Part shown: one piece after another, positions 34,664 through 46,709 of the stretch
How positions within the stretch are numbered: the stretch's first letter is position 1
Layout: each line of letters opens with the position of its first letter
Source: Limnoperna fortunei
Taxonomy: Eukaryota > Mollusca > Bivalvia > Mytilida > Modiolidae
Assembly (NCBI GenBank): GCA_944474755.1
Contig: OX104117.1
Span: forward strand, 43,913,222-43,977,221
Reading direction: 5' to 3'
DNA: 64,000 bases
Notes under the pieces: model-generated
What the model saw: the letters and a program-made list of their open reading frames with translations, nothing else
Told to the model about the DNA's origin: nothing
The model's database searches: none
Position numbers and translations under genes: made by a program

Positions 34664-37274
34664 ATGGTGGCATATATCTGCCACCACATGTCACTTAATT
34701 AAGTCGACATATTTTCGGAAATATGTCAACATGCTACATAATTAAGTCAACATAATACTGAATTAAGTCATCATAATCAGATTAGAAAAAAGAGGGAAAA
34801 TGCGCTGTTTGAACAGAATGTGCCATCTACTTTTCCACTTATTTATCGTGCAAGTAGATATACTTATGAATTAAGTGGACATAATTTTCTGATTAAGTCC
34901 ACATAATTTTATAATTAAGTCGACATAATTTTCTGTTTAAGTCGACATAAGTTTTTGATTATGTCGACATAATTAATTTCACATAATCTGTCTGATTATT
35001 AAGTCGACATACTTATCTACCATTTAACTTGAACGGGGGGGGGTGGGGGGCTTTGTTTAGAAGTTAAAATTCCAAGACCTCAATGAGAGAATCATGGCAG
35101 AAATGAGACCCGAGCCAGCAGTATGTCGTGGCTCGTATAGAGGTTAAGCCCTCTTAAATTATGTTTCATGAAAATCCATTGAGGGGTTTAGAAGGAGTTG
35201 CGGACAAGAGATGGGTACCCTTAGGTGTAACGGAAGGACGGACGGACGCAAGGAAGGACGGACAGACACACCTATCACTATATACGCCCAAATTTTCAAG
35301 CGGGGGTGTAAAAAGGGAACTTGAAGCAATATTTTTGTATTATAGAATAATCCTATGCACACACTTTGCATCCCTCGTCATATTGCGTCCATGATTAACT
35401 AGCTGCGTCTCTAATTGTAAATATCTTCATACAATATTAATTGATCAGAGTGGTGACCAATCTAATGTTATAACTAATATGCATTTAAATAGGAGGTTAT
35501 TTTTCAAGTTTATATTTGTTAAGGTACACTTCCTATTTTGTGATTTTAATATTAAAATCCAACTTCTGTCAGAGAGCGTCGATTATCTTTTTTAAAGATA
35601 GTACTTAATTGTTTATTCGTGGTTGAAAAATGGCATACTGCATGGAAATTGCTCTTTATCAGGCACGTGTTCCTGTTCAGCAGCGGGATAATCACTTTCA
35701 TGTACCTTGGACATTGATATATGGACCTTTTTGACCAGAATAATTCTGATTTTGAATCTTTTACGGACGCCATGGTGGTTCAACTCCAATGTTGATAAAC
35801 TTTTCATTCCTGATTTACTAAAGAGTGTCCGAGCCAGGATTTAGCGCAAGATCAGTTATAATGAGAGCCCCAGCATTGAATTTATGAAGTAATCGTTAAA
35901 TTTTAAATGATTTTGAACCCTTTAAATAATTTATCGGACGCTTTTTAGTAAATCAAGGGTGGTAACCCAAGGCTAAAACCACCATGGCATTCGTAACAGC
36001 ATGAGAATCAAATAAAAAAACCGACCGCCAAAATTGCCATAACACTTGTGAAAAAAATAATTGAAAATCACAATTTGGTCCGATTTTCATGAGGGTTTCT
36101 TTTAGTATAATTTTTTAATTTATGTGCAGTAACGGGACGGGACTTCTTTTGTGTTGGGCATCCCCAACACAGGATTACTAGTTTTTTTATATTTTTCTCA
36201 GTTTTGTTTCCCGTAGTTTAAAGAGGTCTTATTGTGTTCACGTATAGGTAACTCGCGTACGGTTACCATACAATACAAAACTTATAAGTTTCACATAATC
36301 ATGCTAATTAACGGCTCATACAGGTGAAATTTAATCAGTTCCGGCAAAATAGCATGGCAGGCTATTTTGCCGGTTACGGCAAAAGAGCAACAGCCAAGAA
36401 AAAAATCTTTATTTTTATGACACGTAGCGATATAAAATATAATTTTTTAATGCGTCGCGACAAAATATTTTTTTTCACAATTAGCATTATTATGTATGGC
36501 AGCAAGTTTTCTTCAGAATATTTTTTTCTTCTGTAGTAGGTATGATTACGTCCCCCTGTTTAACTATTTTTGATAATTATTATTTTGGTTCAGAGTATTT
36601 AATTTATTTCATTTTCGCTTTATTTTGGAATGGTTAATGTTTTCATATCATTTATTTTTGACATATATAAAGGTTGCTTTGCATTCTGTTCATTGTGACT
36701 ATACCTTTTAAATTGATGGTCAATATCTTCAAGTAATTTTCAGTTTTATATTGATCAATGATTTAAGAGGGCTTAACCTCTATACGAGCCACGACATACT
36801 GCTGGCTCGGGTCTCATTTCTGTCATGATTCTCTCATTGAGGTCTTGGAATTTCAACTTCTAAACTAAGACCCCCCCCCCTTTTCAAGTTAAATGGTAGA
36901 TAAATATGTCGACTTAATAATCAGACAGATTATGTGGACTTAATTATGTCGACATAATCAAAAACTTATGTCGACTTAAACAGAAAATTAAGTTGACTTA
37001 ATCATAAAATTATGTCGACTTAATCATAAAATTATGTCGACTTAATCAGAAAATTATGTCCACTTAATTCATAATTATGTCTACTTGCACGATAAATTAG
37101 TGGAAAAGTAGATGGCACATTCTGTTCAAACAGCGCATTTTCCCTCTTTTTTCTAATCTGATTATGATGACTTAATTCAGTATTATGTTGACTTAATTAT
37201 GTAACATGTTGACATATTTCCGAAAATATGTCGACTTAATTAAGTGATATGTGGTGGCAGATATATGCCACCAT
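34664..37274. mobile_element. Long-terminal-inverted-repeat DNA element, 2.6 kb, 8-bp target duplication
   Basis: The left arm 34664-35159 and right arm 36761-37274 are reverse complements over about 500 bp. The element starts ATGGTGGC and ends GCCACCAT, and ACATATCT is perfectly duplicated outside (34656-34663, 37275-37282). Each tip carries its own palindrome (GGTGGCATATATCTGCCACC). The arms contain a tandem subrepeat of the type 'aattaagtcgacat', and right-arm copies differ in number from the left. The 1.6-kb centre has no transposase: only noncoding sequence, a 'gacggacggacgcaagg' simple stretch and a small inverted repeat (about 36340-36380). The 8-bp duplication fits hAT, P or Merlin-type families. 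The arm architecture is fold-back-like. Confidence 0.85.
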
Positions 37275-37429
37275 ACATATCTTCTATTAAATTCTACCTT
37301 TTAATTAATTTGTTTAAAGTGCGATTAAATTTTTTTTTTTGCAATTTTTAGCGAACAGCTGGAATAATTATGAAAAGTTTAGTACTGGAGGACTAGAATG
37401 CAACAGTGGATAGCCATACATACTTGGGG

Positions 37430-38350
37430 CTATATTAATGATATGTCAAATGTGTTTGGCTATTTGCCAAAGGACTTGTTGCTATTGAAGATAAAATATT
37501 ATCCAACAGAAAACAATGTGTAAAAATGTGCACTGTTAACTAGCTCATATCATTATATTATCAAGGTAATGCCTCAAGGATCGATTCTTGGGACTGTATT
37601 ATTTAACATATTTTTAAAAATATTTAAAGTTTAAAAAAAAAAATTCTTCTCTGTATAATTATGCAGATGACAATACTGTGTCTTATATCATGCTCATGAA
37701 AATTTATCTGTTTTAACAGTGCACAAGAAATTTGATAGTAAAGCACTTAATTACTGGTTTTAGATACATATCCTGACAAGCTTCAAGCAATAGCTTTAGA
37801 AAAATAATAAAGCAGCTGTGGCCTACTTTTAGTTGAAATCGTGCAATTCGGAAGCTAAAAGGGAAATAAAGTTGTTTAAAGTTGCAATTGAAACTTTAAA
37901 TTTAGTTTTAGACATTTACAAATATGTTTAAACAGACAGCTAAACAATTGATGTTCGTAATCAAATAGTTCTTCTACTCCTTCATAATGTCAAACTTAAG
38001 CTACTGCCTTTGTGCCCGGCATTTTGTTTAGAAGCAAATACAACGAAAATTGAGAAGCTTCAAGAGAGTGGTCTTCGTTTCATGTATCATAACACAACTA
38101 GCCCATATGTCAGCACCTTGAAGCTATATTACCATCTATAAAAGTTAGATACCTGTGAACAATAGCTTTAGAAATCCTACAACGTATTAACATAGAAAGT
38201 CAGTATTTTTACAAGATCTCACGATAATTTAAAAGCCTTATAATTTCAATTATACAGCAGTAATCCAAGAGCGACATATACCAGGTATGGCATAAAATAG
38301 TTCAGGTACATTTTCCGTAAGATGTGGAATCCTTCCTAAAATATAAACTC
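37430..38350 (+). pseudogene. Decayed non-LTR retrotransposon (LINE) reverse transcriptase
   Basis: RT signatures are readable across frameshifts: MPQGSILGTVLFNIFLK from 37569, YNYADDNTVSY (YADD catalytic motif at 37660-37671), PDKLQAIAL near 37775, then KIEKLQESGLRFMYHN near 38050 and a WNP motif near 38330. The order matches CR1/RTE/Jockey-type elements. Endonuclease and 5' parts are missing, and the frame changes several times, so it is inactive. It lies in sense orientation in intron 1 of copy 2. Confidence 0.8.
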
Positions 38351-38590
38351 ATTTAAAACCAATATAAATACATCACCTAAACCATCTTAGGGTTGTGTTG
38401 ACACATTACCTTTCTGTAGCTTTTCATTTATCGTATTTTTACTTTCTTAGTTCGTTGCTTATGGTTTTGAATTAAAATTTCTAGCTTTTATTCATTTGAT
38501 ATTCTTGGTGTGTTCATGTATCATATATGTTAATTGCAATATTCATTAAATTTATGCTGTTTGATTTAAAACTTTGCTTGGGCTAATTTG

Positions 38591-38650
38591 TATGTATGTA
38601 TGCATATGTCCTTAGCTGTGTTTGTATGTATGCATATGTCCTTAGCTGTG
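38591..38650 (+). repeat. Duplicated 30-bp segment at the LINE 3' end
   Basis: 'gtatgtatgcatatgtcctt' + agctgtgttt occurs twice in a row, probably slippage in the LINE 3' UTR. The LINE-derived sequence may extend to about 38790. Confidence 0.6.
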
Positions 38651-39044
38651 TGTATATTGTTTGTTTAACATGCTGTGTATTTCTTAACGTGTATCACTGT
38701 GCTATATTGAAAGCAATATCGCATGGTCCGTATAAAACCTTTTGAGAGCCTATGTTGTCTGTTATGTATTTTGAAAGCCAACTTTAAATAAAAATTATGT
38801 ACTTACTCATCTCAATTAATTTTCAAGTCCCAACAAGGTTTGGAAGTTAATATGGCGGAGTGTAAGATGCTGTCGTTAACCATTATTTATATTTGTCATA
38901 AATTTTAATTTCTTTTAGCAAGAGGTCATTATTACAAAAAGGGTCATTTTTCTTAAACATGTAGTCCTCTCTTAAACTGATTTGAACCATGAAGCAAATG
39001 ATCAAATTAACTGTTTACTTTATCCAAATTTAGGTGCCAACACA

Positions 39045-40823
39045 ATGGGAATTCGAGGCATGCGTAGTTATATGGACAAAAAAGGTATTCTTCAACCTTA
39101 CCGTCTGCAAAATTCAAAAGTTGTCATTGATGGCAACAATGTCTGTCATCAACTTCTTTGCAATGAAACGGCGAGACATTTTGGGGGAGACTACACAGTT
39201 TTTAGGAAGGAAACCAGCATTTTTTTTGGCAGTTTAATCAAATGTAACGTTAAACCTTATGTTGTCTTTGATGGTGCACACGACGCAGACGACAAAAAGA
39301 TAGACACTATACAAAAGAAATGTATGCAACGTATTCGAGAATTTGACGAAAACGTTCCGTACCACCTAGAATGTTTTCCTGTGCTAGCATTTCAGTCATT
39401 TAAAATGGTTTTGAAAGAACTAAAGATTCCACACGTGGCATGTGAAGGCGAAGCTGATAATCAGATTGCGGTACTGGCAAGGCAATGGTGCTGTCCTGTT
39501 ATCTCCTGTGACAATGATATGTACATTTTTGATTTGCCAGGTGGGTTTATTAATTTTTATGACTTGAATTACAAAACAACCGACATCAACTGTGAAATTA
39601 CAACCAAAGTATATTTGTCAAGTCGGTTCCAAGAGATCTCTGGGATGTCATCTAGTTTATTGCCATTAGCAGCCACCTTACTAGGAAGTGCTTATGCAGA
39701 AATAGACGACTGTGTGAAAAACAAGTTTTTTAAGTCTATCGGAGCGAGTTTAGATGTTTCATATTTATCTAAAAATTTAAATGCCGCGTTTGATCTGCTT
39801 AGAAATGTAAGCAGTGTAAGTGCTGGAGTCAGCCTATTATTGGATTGCGTTGATCAAACAATACTGATAGACAAAGCTACTGACCTAAAGAGCAAAATAA
39901 ACACGTCGATACAAATGTTCAAAGTACAAAATACATTCGAAAACTTCAGCATTGACAAGTATTTTGAGGGAAAGGTATCAAGTAGACGTCACAAGTGTCT
40001 TCCTAACCGAATTGTTGAAAGCATACGCACGTGCATTTTGTCTGGACTGCCATCAGATATTATAATCGGAAGAGTTATACTTAAACCTACATTAGAACAG
40101 TACGATCTGCCCCCTATTCAGGAGGTTTGTCTCCCTTTAAGAAAACTGCTCTATGGATTAATTACTAAATCCTCTCCACTCAATGAACGACGTGATCAGA
40201 TAATAGAAATCGTACGCGAAAAGCGAATCATGACGAAGAAATTTGTAAAACCAGCGACCGTTATCAAAGGTTATGGTAGCGTACCAACACTTCAGGAGGT
40301 CGACAATATGGATGATAGAATGAAGACAACACTGCTGTCTGCAGTATTTGAGTTTCAACCTGAAAAACTGAGTGAATTTCCAGAAGATTCTAAACTATTT
40401 GTACTGACCCTGAATTACTTTTTAAAGAATGGAATCACAGACACTCCAATACATTACTTAAAGTCATATGTTTTTTGTCATATCTTGTTTTTGAAGAAGA
40501 AGGAAAATGCTACTTTACGAGCAGTCTACCACAAACTCTCTAATCCAGGGCACGGTCGCGCTGTAAATTTACGTCTTTTTCACCAGTATTTGCAGTGCTT
40601 TCAAGAATGCTTGAACATGGCATACACCATTAACGTAGTAGTCGGTACACCCGTAAAGCAACCCGATCCTGAGGTAGTCTATGATGGGCCATTTATGTAC
40701 AACTTGTTTAGTCATCAGCAAACCGAGAACCAAATTGATAAGGTAATCACCGACTGTTTTAAGGATAAACCGGCCTTATATGAACTTTACAAAGTTTTTA
40801 TTGACAACATATTCAGATTCTAA
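39045..40823 (+). CDS. Asteroid-like FEN1/XPG-superfamily protein, copy 2 (one metal ligand lost)
   Basis: The 592-aa protein is colinear with copy 1. Asp29, Asp76, Glu134, Glu136, Asp138, Asp156 and Asp158 are kept (IDGNN, VFDG, CEGEAD, SCDNDMY). The residue matching copy 1's Asp215 is Ala216 (LLGSAY), the position of a FEN1 metal ligand. The open frame extends 63 nt upstream, but that part contains the predicted acceptor (AATTTAG at 39033). I therefore start at the MGIRG methionine, which also matches copies 1 and 3. The stop is at the same place as the paralogues. Over about 112 bp (residues near 390-425) it is identical to copy 3 at every base, and over the next 77 bp nearly identical to copy 1, which looks like gene conversion. 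Activity may be reduced or altered; binding may persist. Confidence 0.87.
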   Translation: MGIRGMRSYMDKKGILQPYRLQNSKVVIDGNNVCHQLLCNETARHFGGDYTVFRKETSIFFGSLIKCNVKPYVVFDGAHDADDKKIDTIQKKCMQRIREFDENVPYHLECFPVLAFQSFKMVLKELKIPHVACEGEADNQIAVLARQWCCPVISCDNDMYIFDLPGGFINFYDLNYKTTDINCEITTKVYLSSRFQEISGMSSSLLPLAATLLGSAYAEIDDCVKNKFFKSIGASLDVSYLSKNLNAAFDLLRNVSSVSAGVSLLLDCVDQTILIDKATDLKSKINTSIQMFKVQNTFENFSIDKYFEGKVSSRRHKCLPNRIVESIRTCILSGLPSDIIIGRVILKPTLEQYDLPPIQEVCLPLRKLLYGLITKSSPLNERRDQIIEIVREKRIMTKKFVKPATVIKGYGSVPTLQEVDNMDDRMKTTLLSAVFEFQPEKLSEFPEDSKLFVLTLNYFLKNGITDTPIHYLKSYVFCHILFLKKKENATLRAVYHKLSNPGHGRAVNLRLFHQYLQCFQECLNMAYTINVVVGTPVKQPDPEVVYDGPFMYNLFSHQQTENQIDKVITDCFKDKPALYELYKVFIDNIFRF

Positions 40824-41240
40824 TTGTTTGTGACCTTGAAGAAACACTATAGTTTTAGATTTAGTTCAATTGTAAACTGTTCAATGATTTCATGACATAA
40901 GAGGTAGTAGCAGACCTACTATTGCAATGTGAGGATTTTATCTGAAATACATTATTAGTCGGTGACGCATATTCTTGGAAAATGTATTAGGCACATTGCT
41001 TGTTCGTAACCTCCAACCGATTTCAAACATACGTTACATGACAATTGCCTCTAGTATATGCAAACACCCCAGAAACACTTAAAATTTCTTTTTGTTCAGA
41101 TTCTTCTTGCTTTCTTGTGGTTTGTTTTGACTGTTTTCTGTTCGTTGTGGCTTAGTACAACTATTGTCTTGTCTGGTGGCTTTTTACTTTTGTAGACTCG
41201 CAATCAAAAGGACTGAACATTTAAAACATTGGCGCTGCGA
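40824..41240 (+). other. 3' flank of copy 2, poly(A) signal apparently lost
   Basis: The flank aligns with those of copies 1 and 3, but the 'ctgtaataaaat' block reads 'ctgaaatacatt' near 40943. No AATAAA occurs in the next several hundred bases. The 'gttcagattcttcttgcttt' part of the flank is present near 41095. Confidence 0.5.
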
Positions 41241-43680
41241 CAATTGCAAAACGTGGGCAGAAAGTGTACGATATAATTTTAATAATATTGATCAAAATCA
41301 AGACATTCGAAGACGCGATATCCTATAACAAACTGATATACACATGTATTACCGAATTTACTGATATGTCGCACATGAAGTACATTTAATCAGATTGCAC
41401 ATTGAAGATTCTTAAGAGAAGACAAAGTTGTACTTATCTAATTGGCAATATTCTTACTAAAATACTATTTAACCTAACTTTATTGAAAGAAAATAATTAT
41501 TACAAGGCATAATGGACAAGCCTCTATAAAGAGGAGGATTCATAAAGGAAATGTATTTCTTATAAGATAACTGATTACCATTAAAAATATAAGTGGCACA
41601 AGACAAAATTCCTAAATGCAAAGAGTGGAAATACGATGAAGGAAAGCATGGTGCGGATCTAGATCTAGCTACAGCGATAGAGATGACAGGAATTAAGACT
41701 TATGTTAGTCACCAAATGCTGATGATATATTTACTGATTTCATTTTATCGACTTACTACCAAAAACATTTGATTGATCATTCCAATGTGCTTTTTGCAAT
41801 AAAAAACATATTTCATCTGAAGATGTTTTAGCACATATTTTAGTATTCAAAAGCATTTCATCAACATTGTTTACTTGTAGTTTATATCTTTGTATTTATA
41901 CACAAGAACCACCTCAACATTTTCATCGAGGTATTTTTTACACATTACTTTCAGTTTTTGCATAAAAAGTTATTTATCTAAGGCTGTGGGCAGTCTTGCG
42001 ATGTATGGTATGAAAAATAGTGATAAATTGGAAAGTCTATATATAAGAATTGTCTTCCGTTTATTTTGTCAGCAGTTAAAAACTGTTACGGAGATATTGT
42101 TAAACAAGCTATTCCAGAGGTGGCGTGAGTCAGTACGAATACTGGACAAATGTAAAGGTCTGTTAGAACACTTGCAGTTTAAATCACTCTCCTTATGCAA
42201 TGTCTGTTAAATTGTTCGATTTTTCAACAATTTTTACTACTATTGCTTATAATAAGCCCAAAAGAAAAAATTACACAAATCTTTTCAACTTTGATTCAAC
42301 GAAAAGAATGGCAAACCTAGATAGAATCTAGTTTTTGCTGACTTCTTCCCTATACGTGCGAAGCGGTATAAAAAAAGAAGATTGAAAAGAAATGCAGTGA
42401 TGTAGAAATTGACAATTAAGAACCAAAATTTACAACAAAAGCGATGATTTTAATTTTCCAATTGTGAATTTTCCATATTTTTGTTTGGAAACATTTTAGC
42501 AGCACCTGCATAAAGAGTATACATCTCCCTGTTGATCAAGTTTTCAAAAGCCTGTATTTTCTATCCAGATTTCTTTGATATAGGGTGTCAACTGACAGAA
42601 AAGCTTCTTAACCAGGGGTTCACACTGACAAGATTGACGTGATCACTTGGAAAATTTTACGATTCATTACTTAATTGACCGCTACGAAGTTTCTGTTTCA
42701 CATTGATTTGTCGTAACCACTCTTCCCCCTTATTACTGGATCATGATTACCAACTCTCCCCAGATATGTCTACGAACTGGATTCAAATATGAATGTTCCG
42801 ATGTGTGCCACACAGAAGTCGCCTACTTGCTTACTCTTTTTGTGTTTTGTGTCTGTTTGTTTGTTGTCCCCACTTTTGTTTTACCATGGTTTTTTGACTC
42901 TCTTGACCTATCGTTTCCTAAATATTTCTCTGTACCTTCGATTTGTCTTCTTAAAGATAAGCGTAGCAAGTCAATATTAACACTTTAGATTAAATTTGAG
43001 AAGAAATATATCAAACATCATCTGTTACACATATATAAAGAAAAAAGGTATACATCATGATAGATAATACTGAAAAAACATGTGAGTAATGCTTTTAATT
43101 GATTACCCCCTCCTATTTGCTTCCCAATTTCAAAAGTTTATGCTTTGTTATGTTAAACCCTAAATATTTACTCTGATCAAAATATAAAATACCAGGTGCA
43201 AACTAGCACTACGAGACAAAGATTTTGTTTCATGTTAATTAAATTCCACGCAGTGGTAATGGAGCAGTTGAGAAAAGGGATGGACACCCACACATGTATT
43301 GGCAAAATATCATTCCGGTAAAAAATTAAACTATCAAGTGCTCAATAGGCCACACAACAGTTAATATTGATGGCATACAATCAGAGAAAATCGAAGTTCT
43401 AGCGCCTTGAAACAAAAAAAAAATTCCTTCCCCATCATGACCTTTGTGCATATATTATTGCCTTCTTCGAGTACATAAACATAGCACCTTACTATTTTTG
43501 CAGACAGCAGCATAGCTTACAAGACAATAAAAAAAAGATGATGCACTAAATAAACAAAACTTACAGGAAAATCTATATTCAGCAGAAGAACTGGCTAATG
43601 TCTTGTCCTCCATACAAATGCTCAGACTAAGCCACCGTAAAGAAAAATCCCTTTCAGTATGACTAAACTCCACATAATCA
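41241..43680. other. Intergenic, no supported gene
   Basis: 41260-41860 is unit-type spacer (compare 6100-6320 and 58040-58330). A 106-codon frame (41890-42210) has a plausible amino-acid mix (FQRWRESVRILDKCKG) but no recognised domain and no support from a paralogous copy. 42700-42990 is T-rich and noncoding. Confidence 0.4.
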
Positions 43681-43689
43681 TACCCTGCA

Positions 43690-43985
43690 GAAAGGAAAGA
43701 AACATTTAAAAAATATATAGGCGTCACTGTACATCAGACCTAAAATGGAACAAACATATAGCTAGCATTACTGCAACAGAAACAAACAATTTAATCAGGA
43801 AATCTGAAAGCTGTAAATCAATCAAATAAAAACACTACACATCATTAATCCGAACGTAATAAGAATACAACAGCTCTGTTTAGTCCCTACATACAAAATC
43901 TCAAACACAACAATTTGAGATGGTCCAGTGCAAAACTGTAAGGTTCGCGTGCAACAATTACTATTTTATGCAAAGTTAAATCTTT
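43690..43985 (+). pseudogene. LINE reverse-transcriptase C-terminal fragment
   Basis: The reading is KYIGVTVHQTLKWNKHIASI, then after stops and shifts SLHTKSQTQQFEMVQCKTVR. This is the typical order 'LGVTI..LKWNKHI' and 'HT...I..LE.VQ..A.RF' of CR1/Jockey-like RT C-termini. It is a different copy from the LINE at 37430 and heavily decayed. Confidence 0.75.
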
Positions 43986-44439
43986 GCCCGGCACGTGATT
44001 CCCAGAAAGTTAATTGTGAGCTGTATTGTAAGGAAGATGAAGACCATCTTGTAAAGGTTTGTGTAATGCCTTTTGGCTATTAAGAGTATTTTAAAAACGA
44101 AAGACGAACTCATTAGATATTTTCATTGCTAATCCAGTAGATGAGAGACTTAAGTAAACAGGTATGGTTCAGTAGACCTCAAGAGAAGTAGATTGATATC
44201 TTTTAATAAGAATCTTACATTAAGATTGGATTTTATCTCTTAGGGTATTCAAAAAGCTTTAGAAGAATCCTATTTAAACTAGAGCGGCCATTTTACGAAA
44301 ATGCGAGTCAATCAATTAAAGTAACCAATTACAAAAAATCTTTTTTTCTGAATTACCCGTATTCATTCTAACAATAGTTACAATACGTCATTCGTTTTAG
44401 GTAGGTTATTTGTTAAATTACGAAAGTAATATCCAATTA

Positions 44440-44521
44440 CAATGCACAATGTTTAAATATAAAACCTACTGGTAACATAAGGTTTTGCTTCGGTATGCTA
44501 GGGATATTTACTCATTTTAAT
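44440..44521 (+). promoter_or_regulatory. Promoter and noncoding exon 1 of Asteroid-like copy 3
   Basis: GTTTAAATATAAAACCTACTGG at 44450 is aligned with the other unit promoters. It is followed about 60 bp later by TTTTAAT|GTAAGTGTG with the donor at 44522. The TATA subtype is the one at 6651 and 62997. The exon-1 sequence is the least similar to copy 1. Confidence 0.45.
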
Positions 44522-46698
44522 GTAAGTGTGTTTGTTGGAACTATATTATTTATAATACCTGTAATCAATCTTAATATTTTTAAAATTCCAAAGGAAAAAC
44601 TTTTTTTTAATTAATGTTTGCTTTGCTTTTTAAACGGGGTTTAAACTATTTACATCAATATGTCCAACTATATGATATCATTAAAAACTTATTATATATA
44701 ATTACAAAACCTGTTCAAAACAAACAAGTAGTCAAATAATTAATAAGGAACATTAATAAAACCAATAAAAACTGTTATAAGGTAGTATGAGAGTTTTGTA
44801 GCAGAGTTTTTAATTTCGCCAGTGAAACTTTGAAATATTAAAGAATGGTCAAGCTGTAGTTTATTTACATCTATGATAAATGAAATACAATTTTTGAAGC
44901 ATCAGCAAAATTCTCATCTGAAAAAAAAGAAATGGAGATAATATTTGGGTGTCTTCCTGGTAATAGTCCAAAAAGCGCAGAGAAGCAATTAGAATTATTT
45001 TGCAGCTAACTTAAATGTCTAATTAACATCTAATATGGCAGCTTTTTCAACAAACATTATGTCTAATCGAGATAGATTACATATTTTTGTCTGTGTCGTT
45101 GTGTTGCACAATAAATTTAAATTAACAAATATATATGCCTTATTAGTGTTCTGTTTGGCGTTTAAATGTATAGAGTTTGAAGCTAAATATTAATATTTTT
45201 TTTAATTTTTGGGAAACAGATGATTTCGATCATGATTTTTTTAACTAATCAATTACTATAAACATGTGAAAGTAGAACACAAATTAGGTATATATCACAC
45301 ATTATCTAACAAATTTCTCACGTAATTTTATTTTACATAACAAGACCACAACAACTGTTTGATCGCATTTTATGCAACGAACCATATAATTCATCATAAA
45401 ACACTATTATTCTTTGGTCTATTTAATCAGAATCAAATACTCTTTTTCCATATAAGTTTACTCCACTACTTTCACTTTTTTGCTTGAAAACCATTCTCTT
45501 TTCTATTTTCCATTTTTCTACTTTACGAACTAATTATTCATTCGTCTTTTACTTTAATCATAACAATAGACTTATATTTTCATTAGTTTCTCTTGCAATG
45601 ATATTTTCGAAAATTACAAATATTGGTGCCATATCAATATATGATAAACAACTTTCCGACATAATATTACTTTAAAAACAGTTAACAAATATTCATAAAG
45701 AAGACTTCAAAACATTAAATAGAGTATCAGAGTCGTACCTTGTGGCTAAGACATGGTCTAGGATACTAAGGTTTATTATAATGTGGAAGAGTTTTTATAA
45801 CCAACATTTATAACGAAATTACAAACCTTGAAGAGCTTTTATCACTAAAATTCATAACAAAAGTACAAACACATGTTATCTACTCCTTAGGAAAACACCA
45901 TACTTGTTCAAAACTTCAAGGCTGTAAATTCATAGAGTGACTACATGTATATCACTAAATGAATAAATGATGTTGGTGTCAACAAACTATCATGACTGAA
46001 AATGTTACTTTCAGTCTGACAGAAAACGCATCGACCTAGAGGTATCTAAATGAATCATACCAAGTTGTGGAAGAACAGATACCTCAAACTAATAATAATT
46101 CCCGAAAATGTTTATTAATTAAAGTAGATGTACACTGCCTACCATGTTTTACATGTTTTCACATGTGGATACAGCTTCATCAGTATTATTTATCGCATGT
46201 TTTAAAATTATCATACATTCTCGACATCAACAAATGTCTAAGAAAATATTTCTTTTTTTGTGTTTCACTCCATTTTTCAGGGTGACTGTACGGAAGGGAA
46301 AATAAAATAATAAATAAAATTCATAAAAACGGACGACATGATATAGCTGAAAATTACTAACAGAGGCGTTAAACACAATTTCAACAAACAATCACGGAAT
46401 TTTTTTTCAAAAAGGTTAAACCATATTATTTATTGCGCGTTTCAAATAAATGAATGGGTTTGTCTGATTTAAGAGGTCCAACAAAACTTTATAAAGTGGT
46501 GCAATTATTTATATTATAATATAATGTTATTACTAGTATTTTAGTTTCGGTAGACTTGTATCCCTTTTTTATATTTACAAGCGCGCTTCTTCAGTTTATT
46601 TGTAGAACACATGTTGCAGCTGTTATAAGAACACAACATTTATAAAACTATATTTTGCAGTCCTTAAATTTATTAATATTTGTTCATTTACAATATAG
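44522..46698 (+). other. Predicted intron 1 of copy 3
   Basis: The intron runs from GTAAGT at 44522 to an AATATAG acceptor at 46697-46698. It carries a partly eroded intronic module (45590-46080) and the 3' tail of a family-A SINE at about 46330-46394 ('gacatgatatagctgaaaat', 'aggcgttaaacacaattt'). No other gene is seen. Confidence 0.5.
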
Positions 46699-46709
46699 GT
46701 TCTAACACC

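Larger units (their letters stand above)
33822..39033 (+). other. Predicted intron 1 of copy 2, expanded by mobile elements
   Basis: The intron runs from the donor at 33822 to an AATTTAG acceptor at 39032-39033. At 5.2 kb it is twice copy 1's. It contains a simple-repeat-bearing mollusc-type repeat (34195-34300, 'gacagacggacggtaggacg'), the 2.6-kb long-TIR element and a LINE relic. Only traces of the conserved intronic module remain (about 34500-34600). Confidence 0.5.

Noticed and set aside
38982..39044. N-terminal extension of copy 2 (21 extra residues)
   Set aside because: It contains the conserved splice acceptor and has no counterpart in copies 1 and 3, whose upstream sequences differ.
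41890..42210. 106-codon frame after copy 2
   Set aside because: Some plausible residues, but no recognised domain, no splice or promoter context and no paralogous support.
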